Assembly: GCF_019710745.1 (NCBI RefSeq)
Contig: NZ_JAHKJW010000008.1
Location: forward strand, 1 to 64,000
From: Streptomyces beigongshangae
GTDB taxonomy: Bacteria; Actinomycetota; Actinomycetes; Streptomycetales; Streptomycetaceae
DNA length: 64,000 nucleotides
Reading direction: 5' to 3'
The notes below the pieces were generated by a model. The model saw nothing but the letters and a program-made list of their open reading frames with translations, did no database searches and was not told the DNA's origin. The position numbers were made by a program, and so were the translations under genes. Of this stretch, positions 37,035 through 46,638 are shown piece by piece; position 1 is the first letter of the stretch, and each line of letters starts with the position of its first letter.

Positions 37035-39440
37035 TCACCCCCGCCCCTTACGCCCCTTCGGATCGACGAGCCCCGCCCGCCGCAGGGCATCAGCCATCGC
37101 ACTGTTCCCGGGCGCGGGCACGGGCGCGGCACCCTTGCGTGCCGCCGGGCCCCCCGCCCCGCCGCCGGAACGGCCCCGCTGCCGAGGAGGTCGCCCGCCA
37201 CCGCGCTGGGGGCGCCCGGAGTCACCCTCCTGTCCCGCCGGCGACGCCTCGTCGTCCAGCCGCAGGCTCAAAGAGATCCGCTTGCGCGGAATGTCGACCT
37301 CCAGCACCTTCACCCGCACGATGTCCCCGGACTTCACCACGTCCCGGGGGTCCTTGACGAACGTCTTCGACATCGCCGACACGTGCACCAGACCGTCCTG
37401 GTGCACGCCGACGTCCACGAAGGCGCCGAAGGCGGCCACGTTCGTGACGACCCCTTCGAGGACCATCCCCGGCTCCAGGTCGGCGATCTTCTCGACGCCG
37501 TCCTTGAAGGTGGCGGTCTTGAAGGCGGGCCGCGGGTCGCGTCCCGGCTTCTCCAGCTCCCGCAGGATGTCCGTCACCGTCGGCAGACCGAACTTCTCGT
37601 CGACGAAATCGGCCGGCCGCAGCGAGCGCAGCACCGTCGTGTTGCCGATCAGCGAGCCGACCTCGCTCCCCGCGGTCTTCACCATCCGGCGCACCACGGG
37701 GTACGCCTCGGGGTGCACGGACGACGCGTCCAGCGGGTCGTCGCCGCCGCGGATCCGCAGGAAGCCCGCGCACTGCTCGTACGCCTTCGGGCCGAGCCGC
37801 GCCACCTTCTTCAGCGCCGTGCGCGACGTGAACGGGCCGTTCGCGTCGCGGTGCGCCACGATGTTCTCGGCGAGTCCGGAGGTGATGCCGGAGACCCGGG
37901 CGAGCAGGGGCGTCGACGCCGTGTTCACGTCCACGCCGACACCGTTCACACAGTCCTCGACGACCGCGTCCAGGGAGCGCGAGAGCTTGACCTCGGACAG
38001 GTCGTGCTGGTACTGGCCGACACCGATCGACTTGGGGTCGATCTTCACCAGCTCGGCGAGCGGGTCCTGCAGACGCCGGGCGATGGAGACGGCGCCGCGC
38101 AGCGACACGTCCATGCCGGGCAGTTCCTGCGACGCGAACGCCGACGCGGAGTACACGGACGCGCCCGCCTCGGACACCATCACCTTGGTGAGGTTCAGTT
38201 CCGGGTGCTTCGCGATCAGTTCGCCGGCGAGTCTGTCCGTCTCGCGGGACGCCGTGCCGTTGCCGATCGCGATCAGCTCGACCTTGTGCTCCTTCGCGAG
38301 GCGGGCGAGCTTCGCGACGGCCTCGTCCCACCTGTTCGCCGGGACATGCGGGTGGATGACGTCCGTGGCGACGGCCTTGCCGGTCGCGTCGACCACGGCC
38401 ACCTTCACCCCCGTGCGGAAGCCGGGGTCGAGGCCCAGCGTCGTGCGCGTGCCCGCCGGGGCGGCCAGCAGCAGGTCGCGCAGGTTCGCCGCGAAGACGT
38501 CGACGGCCTCGTCCTCGGCGGCCGTGCGCAGGCGCAGCCGCAGGTCGATGCCGAGGTGGACGAGCAGCCGGGTGCGCCAGGCCCAGCGGACCGTGTCCGT
38601 CAGCCACTTGTCGGCGGGGCGGCCGCGGTCGGCGATGCCGAAGCGCTGCGCGACGATTCCCTCGTACGAGGACGGGCCGGGCTGCTCCGAAGGCTCCTCG
38701 GGCTCCAGGACGAGGTCCAGGACCTCCTCCTTCTCGCCGCGCAGCATGGCGAGGACCCGGTGCGAGGGCAGGTCCTTGAAGGGCTCGGCGAAGTCGAAGT
38801 AGTCGGCGAACTTGGCGCCCGCCTCCTCCTTGCCCTCCTTCACCCTGGCGGCCAGCCGCCCGCGCGTCCACATGCGCTCGCGCAACTCGCCGATCAGGTC
38901 GGCGTCCTCCGAGAACCGCTCGGTGAGGATCGCGCGGGCGCCGTCCAGGGCGGCCTGCGGGTCGGCGACCCCCTTGCCGGCGTCGACGAAGGCCGCGGCC
39001 GCGGCGGCCGGATCGACGGACGGGTCCCCGAGGAGTCCTTCGGCGAGCGGCTCCAGGCCCGCCTCCCGCGCGATCTGCGCCTTCGTGCGCCGCTTCGGCT
39101 TGAACGGCAGGTAGATGTCCTCCAGCCGCGCCTTGGTCTCCGCGGCCCGGATCCGCGCCGCCAGTTCGTCGGTGAGCTTGCCCTGCTCGCGCACCGAGTC
39201 GAGGACCGCCGAGCGCCGCTCCTCCAGCTCCCGCAGGTAGCGCAGCCGCTCCTCGAGCGTGCGCAGCTGCGCGTCGTCGAGCATCTCGGTCGCTTCCTTG
39301 CGGTAGCGGGCGATGAAGGGCACCGTCGAACCGCCGTCGAGCAAGTCGACGGCCGCCTTGACCTGCCGCTCCCGTACGCCGAGCTCCTCGGCGATCCTGC
39401 CTTCGATGGACCCCGCGAGGGGTGGCAGCTCTGTGGTCAC
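37035..39440 (-). CDS. tex: Tex-family transcription/RNA-binding protein with S1 domain
   Basis: 801 aa from GTG 39440. Tex layout: N-terminal helical region ([18 protein letters not shown]), YqgF RNase-H-like domain (about 330-435, [16 protein letters not shown]), helix-hairpin-helix repeats, and a C-terminal S1 RNA-binding domain (about 650-730, [29 protein letters not shown]), followed by a Gly/Arg-rich tail. Tex-type proteins bind nucleic acids and influence transcription. The next gene upstream, enoyl-CoA hydratase, has its own start 850 bp away. Confidence 0.92.
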   Translation of the reverse strand: MTTELPPLAGSIEGRIAEELGVRERQVKAAVDLLDGGSTVPFIARYRKEATEMLDDAQLRTLEERLRYLRELEERRSAVLDSVREQGKLTDELAARIRAAETKARLEDIYLPFKPKRRTKAQIAREAGLEPLAEGLLGDPSVDPAAAAAAFVDAGKGVADPQAALDGARAILTERFSEDADLIGELRERMWTRGRLAARVKEGKEEAGAKFADYFDFAEPFKDLPSHRVLAMLRGEKEEVLDLVLEPEEPSEQPGPSSYEGIVAQRFGIADRGRPADKWLTDTVRWAWRTRLLVHLGIDLRLRLRTAAEDEAVDVFAANLRDLLLAAPAGTRTTLGLDPGFRTGVKVAVVDATGKAVATDVIHPHVPANRWDEAVAKLARLAKEHKVELIAIGNGTASRETDRLAGELIAKHPELNLTKVMVSEAGASVYSASAFASQELPGMDVSLRGAVSIARRLQDPLAELVKIDPKSIGVGQYQHDLSEVKLSRSLDAVVEDCVNGVGVDVNTASTPLLARVSGITSGLAENIVAHRDANGPFTSRTALKKVARLGPKAYEQCAGFLRIRGGDDPLDASSVHPEAYPVVRRMVKTAGSEVGSLIGNTTVLRSLRPADFVDEKFGLPTVTDILRELEKPGRDPRPAFKTATFKDGVEKIADLEPGMVLEGVVTNVAAFGAFVDVGVHQDGLVHVSAMSKTFVKDPRDVVKSGDIVRVKVLEVDIPRKRISLSLRLDDEASPAGQEGDSGRPQRGGGRPPRQRGRSGGGAGGPAARKGAAPVPAPGNSAMADALRRAGLVDPKGRKGRG

Positions 39441-39527
39441 GATTCCCGTACCGCCTTCTTCACTGAGGTTGCGCGGCAATTGTGGCAGGTGGCACCGACA
39501 ACGGGGGATCAAGGGCCGCCGGCCCCC

Positions 39528-40289
39528 TCATCCCCTCCCGGCGGCCGGCGCCGTCCACGTGAAGGCGGCCGGCCGGCGCTCCAGGAAGGCGGCCACGCCC
39601 TCCGCGGTGTCGCCGGCGTCCCGCGCCTGCCGTGTCCAGTAGGCGTCGCGGTCGGTGCGGCCGTCGGCGAACTCCTTCGCCGCGGCCTGCGTCAGCTGCG
39701 AGCGGGACACCAGGATCCGCCCGAACTCCGCGACCCGCCCGTCCAGGTCGCCGACCGGCAGCACCTCGTCCGCCAGACCGGTGCGCAGCGCGCGTTCCGC
39801 GCCGATCAACTCGCCCGAGAACAGCAGGTACTTGGCGGTGGCCGGTCCGACCAGGGACACCAGCCGCCGGGTGGAGGAGGCCGCGTAGACGATCCCCAGC
39901 TTCGCCGGAGTGATCCCGAAGGACGCCCCCTCGTCCGCGAACCGCAGGTCGCACGCCGCCGCGAGCTGGCACCCGCCCCCCACGCAGTGGCCGCGTACGG
40001 CGGCCAGCGTCGGCTTCGGGAACGCGGCGAGCGCCTCCTCCGCCCCCACGGCGAGGCCCTGCGCCTCCACGGCCGAACCCCGCAGCGAGGAGATGTCGGC
40101 GCCGGCGCAGAACGTCCCGCCCTCCCCGGTCAGCACCAGCACCCGGACGGCCGGGTCGGCGGCCAGCGCGTCGAGCAGGGGAGGCAGCGCCCGCCACATG
40201 TCCGCCGTCATGGCGTTGCGCTTCGCCGGGTGGTGGATGACGACGGTGGCGACCCCGTCGGCGACGCTGTGCAGCAGCTGCGGCTCCAT
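39528..40289 (-). CDS. Enoyl-CoA hydratase/isomerase (crotonase fold)
   Basis: 253 aa. Crotonase signature: GTFCAGADISSLRG (oxyanion hole) and VRGHCVGGGCQLAAACDLRFA. The usual hydratase glutamates are not obvious: the equivalent segment reads FGITPAKLGIVYAAS, so an isomerase-like or other activity is possible. Same strand as tex, ending 87 bp upstream of the tex start, so the two may share a transcript. Confidence 0.88.
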   Translation of the reverse strand: MEPQLLHSVADGVATVVIHHPAKRNAMTADMWRALPPLLDALAADPAVRVLVLTGEGGTFCAGADISSLRGSAVEAQGLAVGAEEALAAFPKPTLAAVRGHCVGGGCQLAAACDLRFADEGASFGITPAKLGIVYAASSTRRLVSLVGPATAKYLLFSGELIGAERALRTGLADEVLPVGDLDGRVAEFGRILVSRSQLTQAAAKEFADGRTDRDAYWTRQARDAGDTAEGVAAFLERRPAAFTWTAPAAGRG

Positions 40290-40387
40290 GGCCGGATGCT
40301 ATCCGTCCCGCGCGAACGTACGATCAAGAAGGGGGCGGGTAGGCGTGAGGGCACCGGGGGCAGGCACGCAGGTCCGAGGAGGCGCTG

Positions 40388-41074
40388 ATGGCCAGGTTCA
40401 GGCTCAGATCCGCAGACAGGTCCGTGGACGGGTCCGCAGAGAAGTCCGCACCGGCCACGCCCGAGGACGAGGCCGCGAAGCTCAGCCGCGGCTTCGGCTG
40501 GCTCGCCGCGCTCGGGGTGGTCCTGGTGCTCGCCGGCCTGGTGGGTCTCCTCTACACGGGATTCGCCACCCTGACCTCGATGCTGCTGTTCGGCTGGCTG
40601 CTGCTGATCGGCGGCGTGGTCGGCCTGCTGCACGCGGTGCAGGCCCGCGCCTCCAATTTCTTCTGGCTCGGGGTCGTGGTGGCGGCCCTGAACATCGCGG
40701 CCGGCATCGTGATCGTCACCAAGCCCGGGGCGGCAGCCGAGGCACTGACCATGTTCGCCGCGCTGCTCTTCCTGACCGGTGGCGTCTTCCGGCTGGTGGG
40801 CAGCATGGTGGTGCGCGGCCCGCAGTTCGGCTGGTCCCTCGTCCAAGGGGCCTTCGGCCTGCTGCTGGGCATCCTCGTGCTCGCGTCCTGGCCGAGCAGC
40901 AGCAAGTACGCCATCGGCACGTTCTTCTCGCTCGCGCTGCTCTTCGACGGGCTGGGCCTGGTGGCGACCGGGTACGGCGGCCGGCGCATCGTGAGTCTCG
41001 TCTCGGACCAAACCCGTACAACCGGAAGAGTTCCGGAATCGACACAAGACGGACATGGTTCGCCGCCCAGTTGA
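40388..41074 (+). CDS. HdeD-like membrane protein (DUF308)
   Basis: 228 aa. Six hydrophobic segments between residues 36 and 200 (LAALGVVLVLAGLVGLLYTG, MLLFGWLLLIGGVVGLLHA and others) match the HdeD/DUF308 acid-resistance membrane family. The hydrophilic N- and C-terminal tails are charged. Function in actinobacteria is undefined. The first 40 residues repeat Asp/Ser/Ala. Divergent from the enoyl-CoA hydratase gene. Confidence 0.82.
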   Translation: MARFRLRSADRSVDGSAEKSAPATPEDEAAKLSRGFGWLAALGVVLVLAGLVGLLYTGFATLTSMLLFGWLLLIGGVVGLLHAVQARASNFFWLGVVVAALNIAAGIVIVTKPGAAAEALTMFAALLFLTGGVFRLVGSMVVRGPQFGWSLVQGAFGLLLGILVLASWPSSSKYAIGTFFSLALLFDGLGLVATGYGGRRIVSLVSDQTRTTGRVPESTQDGHGSPPS

Positions 41075-41137
41075 CGATGTCTTTCGTGGGCGATCAAAAA
41101 CCGGCGATATCCGCTGACTTCTGCTCAGTTATCCGGT

Positions 41138-41713
41138 ATGGACCAGCGCGTTGCCAACACTCGACGTGTGGTGACAATCGAGCGCAAGGGCGGCGACCGG
41201 ACGATGGACGACCAGGGGCGGGGGCCGGGCCCCCGTCCGGAGGACGGCGGGGGGCCGCCCCCCGAGGGGAGACCACCAGGCCCACTGCCGTACGAGGGGG
41301 TCTGGCGGTTCACCGCCCCCGCCGTCGACGCCTCGGTGCCGCAGGCCCGGCACGCGGTCCGTGACCTGCTGGCCCGCCAGGGCGTACCCGTCCCGGAGGA
41401 CATCGTGCAGGGACTGCTGCTGATCGTCTCCGAGCTGGTGACCAACGCGGTGCGGCACGCGGCGGTGCTCTCCCCGACGCTCGCCGTCGAGGTCGCCGTC
41501 GGCGCCGAGTGGGTACGGGTCTCCGTCGAGGACGACCACCCCTACCGCCCGACGGCCCTGGAGACCGATCACGGCCGGACCGGCGGACGCGGCCTCCTCC
41601 TGGTCCGGGAGATCACGCACGAGGCGGGCGGGGTGTGCGACGTGGAGCACACGGCGTCGGGCGGCAAGGTGATCTGGTCGGCCCTGCCCCTCACCGCCGC
41701 GCGGGTGCGCTGA
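41138..41713 (+). CDS. ATP-binding anti-sigma/regulator kinase-like protein (HATPase_c_2)
   Basis: 191 aa from ATG 41138; an alternative ATG at 41204 has a better ribosome site. The Gly/Pro-rich N-terminus (1-50) precedes a single GHKL ATPase domain with the N-box SELVTNAVRHA and glycine motif GRGLLLVREI. No histidine kinase dimerisation domain is present. Such RsbW-like proteins are common regulators in Streptomyces; the target sigma or anti-sigma partner is not visible nearby. Confidence 0.85.
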   Translation: MDQRVANTRRVVTIERKGGDRTMDDQGRGPGPRPEDGGGPPPEGRPPGPLPYEGVWRFTAPAVDASVPQARHAVRDLLARQGVPVPEDIVQGLLLIVSELVTNAVRHAAVLSPTLAVEVAVGAEWVRVSVEDDHPYRPTALETDHGRTGGRGLLLVREITHEAGGVCDVEHTASGGKVIWSALPLTAARVR

Positions 41714-41794
41714 ACCGCCGCGCGGGTGCGCTGAGGACCGGCGGAGGACGAGCCGCGCCCCGCCGCGACGGATCCGCGGCTCACGGACGGGCCC

Positions 41795-42388
41795 TCACCA
41801 GCCCGCGGCGTCCCCGGTCAGCTCCCGGATCGCCGGGCGGGCCGCGTCCAGCACGGTCATGAACCACGCGGAGAACGGCTCCCGCGCATGCCGCTCCGCC
41901 AGCTCGGCCGCGGACACGAAGGCCGTCGACCCGACCTCTTCGGGGTCCGGCCGCAGGACCGACTGCACCATCCCGACGAAGAGGTGGTTGAACTCCTGCT
42001 CCACCAGTCCCGACTCCGGGTCCGGGTGGTTGTAGCGGACCGTGCCCGCCTCGGCGAGGAGCGTCGGCGAGACGCCCAGCTCCTCGGACGTCCGGCGCGC
42101 GGCCGCCGCGAAGGGCGCCTCGCCGGGGTACGGGTGCCCGCAGCAGGTGTTGGACCACACGCCGGGGGAGTGGTACTTGCCCAGCGCCCGCCGCTGGAGC
42201 AGCAGCCGGCCCCGCTCGTCGAAGAGGAAGACGGAGAACGCCCGGTGCAGCTGCCCGGGCGGCTGGTGGGCCGTGAGCTTCTCCGCCGTGCCGATCGTGG
42301 CGCCGTCCTCGTCGACCAGTTCGAGCAAGATGGCTTCGGCGGCGCCGTTCGGCGAACTGTGCGTCGCGGTGGCAGGAGTGATCGGCAT
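41795..42388 (-). CDS. idi: Isopentenyl-diphosphate delta-isomerase, type I
   Basis: 197 aa from ATG 42388, with AAGGA eight bases upstream; an upstream in-frame ATG pair is less likely. Type I Idi Nudix-fold: WSNTCCGHPYPGE contains the catalytic cysteine and histidine, and FNHLFVG and EEVG supply metal-binding glutamates. Interconverts IPP and DMAPP, the starting units for all isoprenoids, including the hopanoids encoded 10 kb downstream. Transcribed alone. Confidence 0.96.
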   Translation of the reverse strand: MPITPATATHSSPNGAAEAILLELVDEDGATIGTAEKLTAHQPPGQLHRAFSVFLFDERGRLLLQRRALGKYHSPGVWSNTCCGHPYPGEAPFAAAARRTSEELGVSPTLLAEAGTVRYNHPDPESGLVEQEFNHLFVGMVQSVLRPDPEEVGSTAFVSAAELAERHAREPFSAWFMTVLDAARPAIRELTGDAAGW

Positions 42389-42744
42389 ACCCATCCTTCG
42401 CATCGGTCTTCGAGCCCCAAGTCTGCCGTACCGGGCCGGCACTCCCGGCATCACGTGGAGCCCCGCCCGCCCGGTTCCGCCGAGCGGCCGAGCCGGGCAT
42501 CACGTCCCTCACCGGCCGGACACCGGAAGGGCCCGGACACCTCATCGTTCCCGCCGCTACCGGTAGGGAACCCCCCAGAACGGGATCGATCGCCCTTTCG
42601 AGTGCCGTGGGGGCCGGGCCGTACGCCGTGGCCCGCAGGCGGTGCCCGGACCCGGCGGACCGGCCCGCACCCGCACGGGACCCCTCCGCCACCGGGCGTA
42701 CGCCGGCCCCGTCCGCGGGCCCGCGGGGCTCCCGCCGGGCCGGC
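42389..42744. other. 356-bp region upstream of idi
   Basis: Lies between the stop of galE and the start of idi, both on the reverse strand, so it must hold the idi promoter and the galE terminator. A palindrome CTACCGGTAG at 42557-42566 is nested in a wider pair GTTCCC/GGGAAC (42547-42571), a candidate operator or hairpin about 170 bp upstream of idi. Nothing else stands out. Confidence 0.4.
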
Positions 42745-43713
42745 TCACCCGCGGTGCAGCAGCCAGCCCCGCCACGCGGACTCGACCATCTCGCGCACCC
42801 CGCGCCGCGCGCTCCAGTCCAGTTCCCGTGCGGCGCGTGCGGCCGAGGCGACCGCGCGCGGGGCGTCGCCGGGACGGCGCGGCCCGACGAGCGCCGGGCG
42901 GGCGTCACCGGTGACCTCGCCGATGAGCGTCACGAGCTCACGCACCGAGACCCCCTCGCCGCGGCCGATGTTCACCGTCAGGTCACCCGGCGCGTCCGCC
43001 GGGGCCAGCCGCCGGGCCGCCGCGAGATGAGCCTCGGCGAGGTCGGCGACATGGATGTAGTCGCGCACGCACGTGCCGTCCGGCGTCGGGTGGTCGTCGC
43101 CGAAGATCCGCGGGGACTCCCCGCGGGTGAGCCGGTCGAAGACCATGGGGACGACGTTGAAGACGCCGGTGTCCGCGAGTTCCGGCGCGGCGGCGCCCGC
43201 CACGTTGAAGTACCGCAGGCACACCGTCCCGATGCCGTGCGCGCGGCCCGCGGCCCGCACCAGCCACTCGCCCGCCAGCTTCGTCTCGCCGTAGGGGCTC
43301 AGCGGCGCGCACGGGGTGTCCTCGGTGATGAGGTCCACGTCCGGGTTGCCGTAGACGGCCGCGGACGAGGAGAAGACGAAACGCCGCACACCCGCCCCGG
43401 CCACCGCGTCCAGGAGCGTGGCGAGCCCGCCGACGTTCTCCTGGTAGTAGCGCGCGGGCTGGGACACGGACTCGCCGACCTGCTTGCGGGCGGCCAGGTG
43501 CACCACGCCCGTCACCGCGTGTTCGGCGAGGACCCGCTTCAGCAACTCCCCGTCCAGGGACGACCCCTGGACGAGCGGGATGCCCTCGGGCAGCCGCGCC
43601 GGAACGCCGGCCGAGAGGTCGTCGAGCGCGAGCACGCGCTCCCCGGCCCCGGCCATGGTCCGCGCCACATGTGCCCCGATGTACCCGGCCCCGCCGGTGA
43701 TCAGCCATGTCAT
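42745..43713 (-). CDS. galE: UDP-glucose 4-epimerase
   Basis: 322 aa. Extended SDR with Rossmann motif WLITGGAGYIGAHVAR, VVHLAARKQVGES, catalytic serine/tyrosine in FSSSAAVYGN and SPYGETKLAGEW, and the GalE segment RYFNVAGA. Interconverts UDP-glucose and UDP-galactose using bound NAD. It is divergent from the phospho-polyol operon that begins at 44048, and could supply UDP-sugar to that operon's glycosyltransferase; this link is inferred from position only. Confidence 0.93.
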   Translation of the reverse strand: MTWLITGGAGYIGAHVARTMAGAGERVLALDDLSAGVPARLPEGIPLVQGSSLDGELLKRVLAEHAVTGVVHLAARKQVGESVSQPARYYQENVGGLATLLDAVAGAGVRRFVFSSSAAVYGNPDVDLITEDTPCAPLSPYGETKLAGEWLVRAAGRAHGIGTVCLRYFNVAGAAAPELADTGVFNVVPMVFDRLTRGESPRIFGDDHPTPDGTCVRDYIHVADLAEAHLAAARRLAPADAPGDLTVNIGRGEGVSVRELVTLIGEVTGDARPALVGPRRPGDAPRAVASAARAARELDWSARRGVREMVESAWRGWLLHRG

Positions 43714-44047
43714 GGAGGCACACCTTATGCCGGTCCGGTCACGGCCCGGCCCGGGTCCGCCTTCGGCCCGTCCCGGCCCGGCTCCTCCGCGGCCCGGGTG
43801 GCTATGCCGGTAATTGCGCCGGAATGGTCCGTGGTTTGTGGGCCGGGCCCGGGATCCACGATGATGATCTCGGCGGACGCGCCGATCAGAACCTGTTGAT
43901 CGGACCGTGAACGGGCGGTGAACGGCCGCTTCCCATCATCCGATAGCCTCTGCCGACATGCCGCCCGGCCGTCCCAGGCCCGGGGCGCACCCCCACCACG
44001 CACCCGCCCGGCGTCCCGCACGCCGGAACCCAGAGGAGTGAGTTCGT
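43714..44047. promoter_or_regulatory. Divergent promoter region of galE and the phospho-polyol operon
   Basis: 334 bp. CCGATCA (43882-43888) and TGATCGG (43897-43903) form a 7-bp inverted repeat with an 8-base centre, followed by direct GTGAACGG copies near 43906-43922. GAGGAG at 44033-44038 is the ribosome site of the downstream gene. The rest is GC-rich with no gene. Confidence 0.5.
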
Positions 44048-45889
44048 CTGCCGACCGCCATCCTCACCGGACAGCCGGTACCCGGATCGTCGCTGGAGGG
44101 CGATCTGCGGTCGCTCGGCTTCGACGTGCGGGCCGCCGTCGACGCGGCCGACGCCGAGACCCTCCTCGCCGCCGTCCCCGCGGACCAGCGGGTCGCCGTG
44201 GTCGACGCCCGCTTCGTGGGACACGTCCACGCGCTGCGGCTCGGCCTGACGGACCCCCGCTTCGAGGCCGCCGCGATCCCCGGCGCCGTCACCGCCCGGC
44301 CCGCGGCGCGTCCGGCGCTGGCCGGGGCGCTGCGCACCGCCTCCTCGGACGCGTCGAACGGCTCCGTGGTGGTCGGCATCGTCACCGACCGCGTCGCCGA
44401 ACTCCTCGGCACCGGTCTGCACCGCCCCGAGCTGGGCGAGCTCGTCGCCGCGGTCCCCAGGGACCCCCAGGCCCGCAACGAGGCCCGGCAGGCCGTCGAC
44501 GCCGTGGACGACGAGGCGATCCGGCTGCGTACGGCCGTGAAGTCCCGCGACGGCTTCTTCACCACGTACTGCGTCAGCCCCTACTCCCGCCACCTGGCCC
44601 GCTGGTGCGCCCGCCGGGGCCTGACCCCGAACCAGGTCACCACGGCCTCGCTGGTCACCGCGCTGATCGCGGCCGGCTGCGCGGCGACCGGCACCCGGGG
44701 CGGCTTCGTCGCCGCGGGGCTGCTGCTCCTCCTCTCCTTCGTCCTCGACTGCGCGGACGGCCAGCTCGCCCGCTACTCCCTGCAGTACTCCACGCTCGGC
44801 GCCTGGCTCGACGCGACCTTCGACCGCGCCAAGGAGTACGCCTACTACGCCGGCCTCGCCCTCGGCGCGGCCCGTGGCGGGGACGACGTGTGGGCGCTGG
44901 CCCTCGGCGCGATGGTCCTGCAGACCTGCCGGCACGTCGTCGACTTCTCCTTCAACGAGGCGAACGCCGGCAGCGCGGCCGCCGCCACCGGTCCCACCGC
45001 CGCCCTTTCGGGCAAGCTCGACAGCGTCGGCTGGACGGTCTGGCTGCGCCGCATGATCGTCCTGCCGATCGGCGAGCGCTGGGCGATGATCGCCGTGCTC
45101 ACCGCCCTCACCACGCCCCGCACCACCTTCTGCGTGCTGCTGATCGGCTGCGCCTTCGCCGCGTGCTACACCACCGCCGGCCGGGTGCTGAGGTCGGTGA
45201 CCCGCAGGGCGGTGGGGGTCCCCCCGGGCGTTCAGCGCCGGGGGCGGAGCGACCGGGCCGTCCGGGCACTGGCGGACCTCACCGACTCGGGCCCCCTCGC
45301 GCGGGCCTGCGCGGCGCTGCTCGGCCGGCTCCCGGCCAGGCCGCCGTTCGGTTCGCGCCTGCTGATCGCGCTGCCGGGCGCCGTGCTCCTCGTCGTCGCG
45401 GCCCGGACCTCCGGCCATGGCAGCTGGTGGCCCGTCCTCGCCGCGGCGCTGTACGTCCTCACCTCCGGCGCCGCCGTCGCGCGGCCCCTCGGGGGAGCGC
45501 TCGACTGGCTCGTCCCGCCGGTACTGCGCGCCGCCGAGTACGGCACCGTGCTGATCCTGGCGGCCGAAGCGGAGGTGAACGGCGCCCTTCCGGCGGCTTT
45601 CGGGCTGGTGGCCGCCGTCGCCTACCATCACTACGACACGGTGTACCGCATCCGCGGCGACGCCGGCGCGCCGCCGCACTGGCTGGTGCGGGCGATCGGC
45701 GGGCACGAAGGCAGGACACTGCTGGTCACCGTCCTGGCCGCGCTGCTCGCCGCCGAAGATTTCACGGTCGCGCTCACGGCTCTCGCCGTGGCCGTGGCAC
45801 TGCTGGTGCTCTTCGAGAGCATCCGCTTCTGGGTGACCGCCCACAGGCGCGGCGCACCCGCCGTACACGATGAAGGAGAACCCGCATGA
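44048..45889 (+). CDS. DUF5941-like / CDP-alcohol phosphotransferase fusion, probable CTG start
   Basis: 613 aa if translation begins at CTG 44048; GAGGAG lies nine bases before it and the next in-frame upstream codons include a stop. GTG 44126 is the nearest conventional start but cuts into sequence that continues smoothly (TAILTGQPVPGSSLEGDL). The N-terminal half has no named fold; the centre holds the CDP-alcohol phosphotransferase motif in DCADGQLARY...GAWLDATFD (D-x2-DG-x2-AR-x8-G-x3-D-x3-D). Multiple membrane helices follow. It probably joins a CDP-activated alcohol to an acceptor at the membrane. First gene of the operon to 51134; the stop overlaps the next ATG by 4 bp. Confidence 0.85.
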   Translation: MPTAILTGQPVPGSSLEGDLRSLGFDVRAAVDAADAETLLAAVPADQRVAVVDARFVGHVHALRLGLTDPRFEAAAIPGAVTARPAARPALAGALRTASSDASNGSVVVGIVTDRVAELLGTGLHRPELGELVAAVPRDPQARNEARQAVDAVDDEAIRLRTAVKSRDGFFTTYCVSPYSRHLARWCARRGLTPNQVTTASLVTALIAAGCAATGTRGGFVAAGLLLLLSFVLDCADGQLARYSLQYSTLGAWLDATFDRAKEYAYYAGLALGAARGGDDVWALALGAMVLQTCRHVVDFSFNEANAGSAAAATGPTAALSGKLDSVGWTVWLRRMIVLPIGERWAMIAVLTALTTPRTTFCVLLIGCAFAACYTTAGRVLRSVTRRAVGVPPGVQRRGRSDRAVRALADLTDSGPLARACAALLGRLPARPPFGSRLLIALPGAVLLVVAARTSGHGSWWPVLAAALYVLTSGAAVARPLGGALDWLVPPVLRAAEYGTVLILAAEAEVNGALPAAFGLVAAVAYHHYDTVYRIRGDAGAPPHWLVRAIGGHEGRTLLVTVLAALLAAEDFTVALTALAVAVALLVLFESIRFWVTAHRRGAPAVHDEGEPA

Positions 45890-46638
45890 TCGGCCTCGTG
45901 CTGGCTGCCGGCGCCGGACGGCGTCTGCGCCCCTACACCGACACGCTGCCCAAGGCCCTGGTGCCGGTCGGACCCGAAGGCGAGGAGGACGGCATCACCG
46001 TGCTCGACCTCACCCTCGGCAACTTCGCCGAGATCGGCCTGACCGAGGTCGCGATCATCGTCGGGTACCGCAAGGAAGCCGTCTACGAGCGGCGCGAGGC
46101 GCTGGAGCGGAAGTACGGCGTCAAGATCACGCTGATCGACAACGACAAGGCCGAGGAGTGGAACAACGCCTACTCCCTGTGGTGCGGCCGTGACGCCATC
46201 AAGCACTCGGTGATCCTCGCCAACGGCGACACCGTGCACCCGGTCTCCGTCGAGAAGACCCTGCTCGCCGCCCGCGGCGACGGCAGGAAGATCATCCTGG
46301 CCCTCGACACGGTGAAGTCCCTCGCCGACGAGGAGATGAAGGTCGTCGTCGGCCCCGAGGGCTCCATGACGAAGATCACCAAGCTGATGGACCCCGCGGA
46401 GGCGACCGGTGAGTACATCGGTGTGACCCTCATCGAGGGCGACGCCGCCGACGAGCTGGCCGACGCGCTGAAGACGGTCTTCGAGACGGACCCGCAGCAG
46501 TTCTACGAGCACGGCTACCAGGAGCTCGTGAACCGCGGCTTCCGGATCGACGTGGCCCCCATCGGCGACGTCAAGTGGGTCGAGATCGACAACCACGACG
46601 ACCTCGCCAAGGGACGTGAGATCGCGTGCCAGTACTGA
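45886..46638 (+). CDS. LicC/IPCT-like nucleotidyltransferase
   Basis: 250 aa. N-terminal LVLAAGAGRRLRPYTDTLPKALVPVG is the nucleotidyltransferase signature; IIVGYRKEAV...KYGVKI and EWNNAYSLWCG resemble choline-phosphate (LicC) and inositol-phosphate (IPCT) cytidylyltransferases. It most likely makes a CDP-activated alcohol for the flanking CDP-alcohol phosphotransferases. Start overlaps the preceding stop by 4 bp; the next gene's GTG overlaps this gene by 13 bp. The alcohol phosphate used cannot be read from the sequence. Confidence 0.88.
   Translation: MIGLVLAAGAGRRLRPYTDTLPKALVPVGPEGEEDGITVLDLTLGNFAEIGLTEVAIIVGYRKEAVYERREALERKYGVKITLIDNDKAEEWNNAYSLWCGRDAIKHSVILANGDTVHPVSVEKTLLAARGDGRKIILALDTVKSLADEEMKVVVGPEGSMTKITKLMDPAEATGEYIGVTLIEGDAADELADALKTVFETDPQQFYEHGYQELVNRGFRIDVAPIGDVKWVEIDNHDDLAKGREIACQY

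Noticed and set aside
37383-40388. 1000-codon forward open frame opposite tex and the enoyl-CoA hydratase
   Set aside because: Antisense to genes with clear domain motifs; composition is typical of a third-codon GC shadow.
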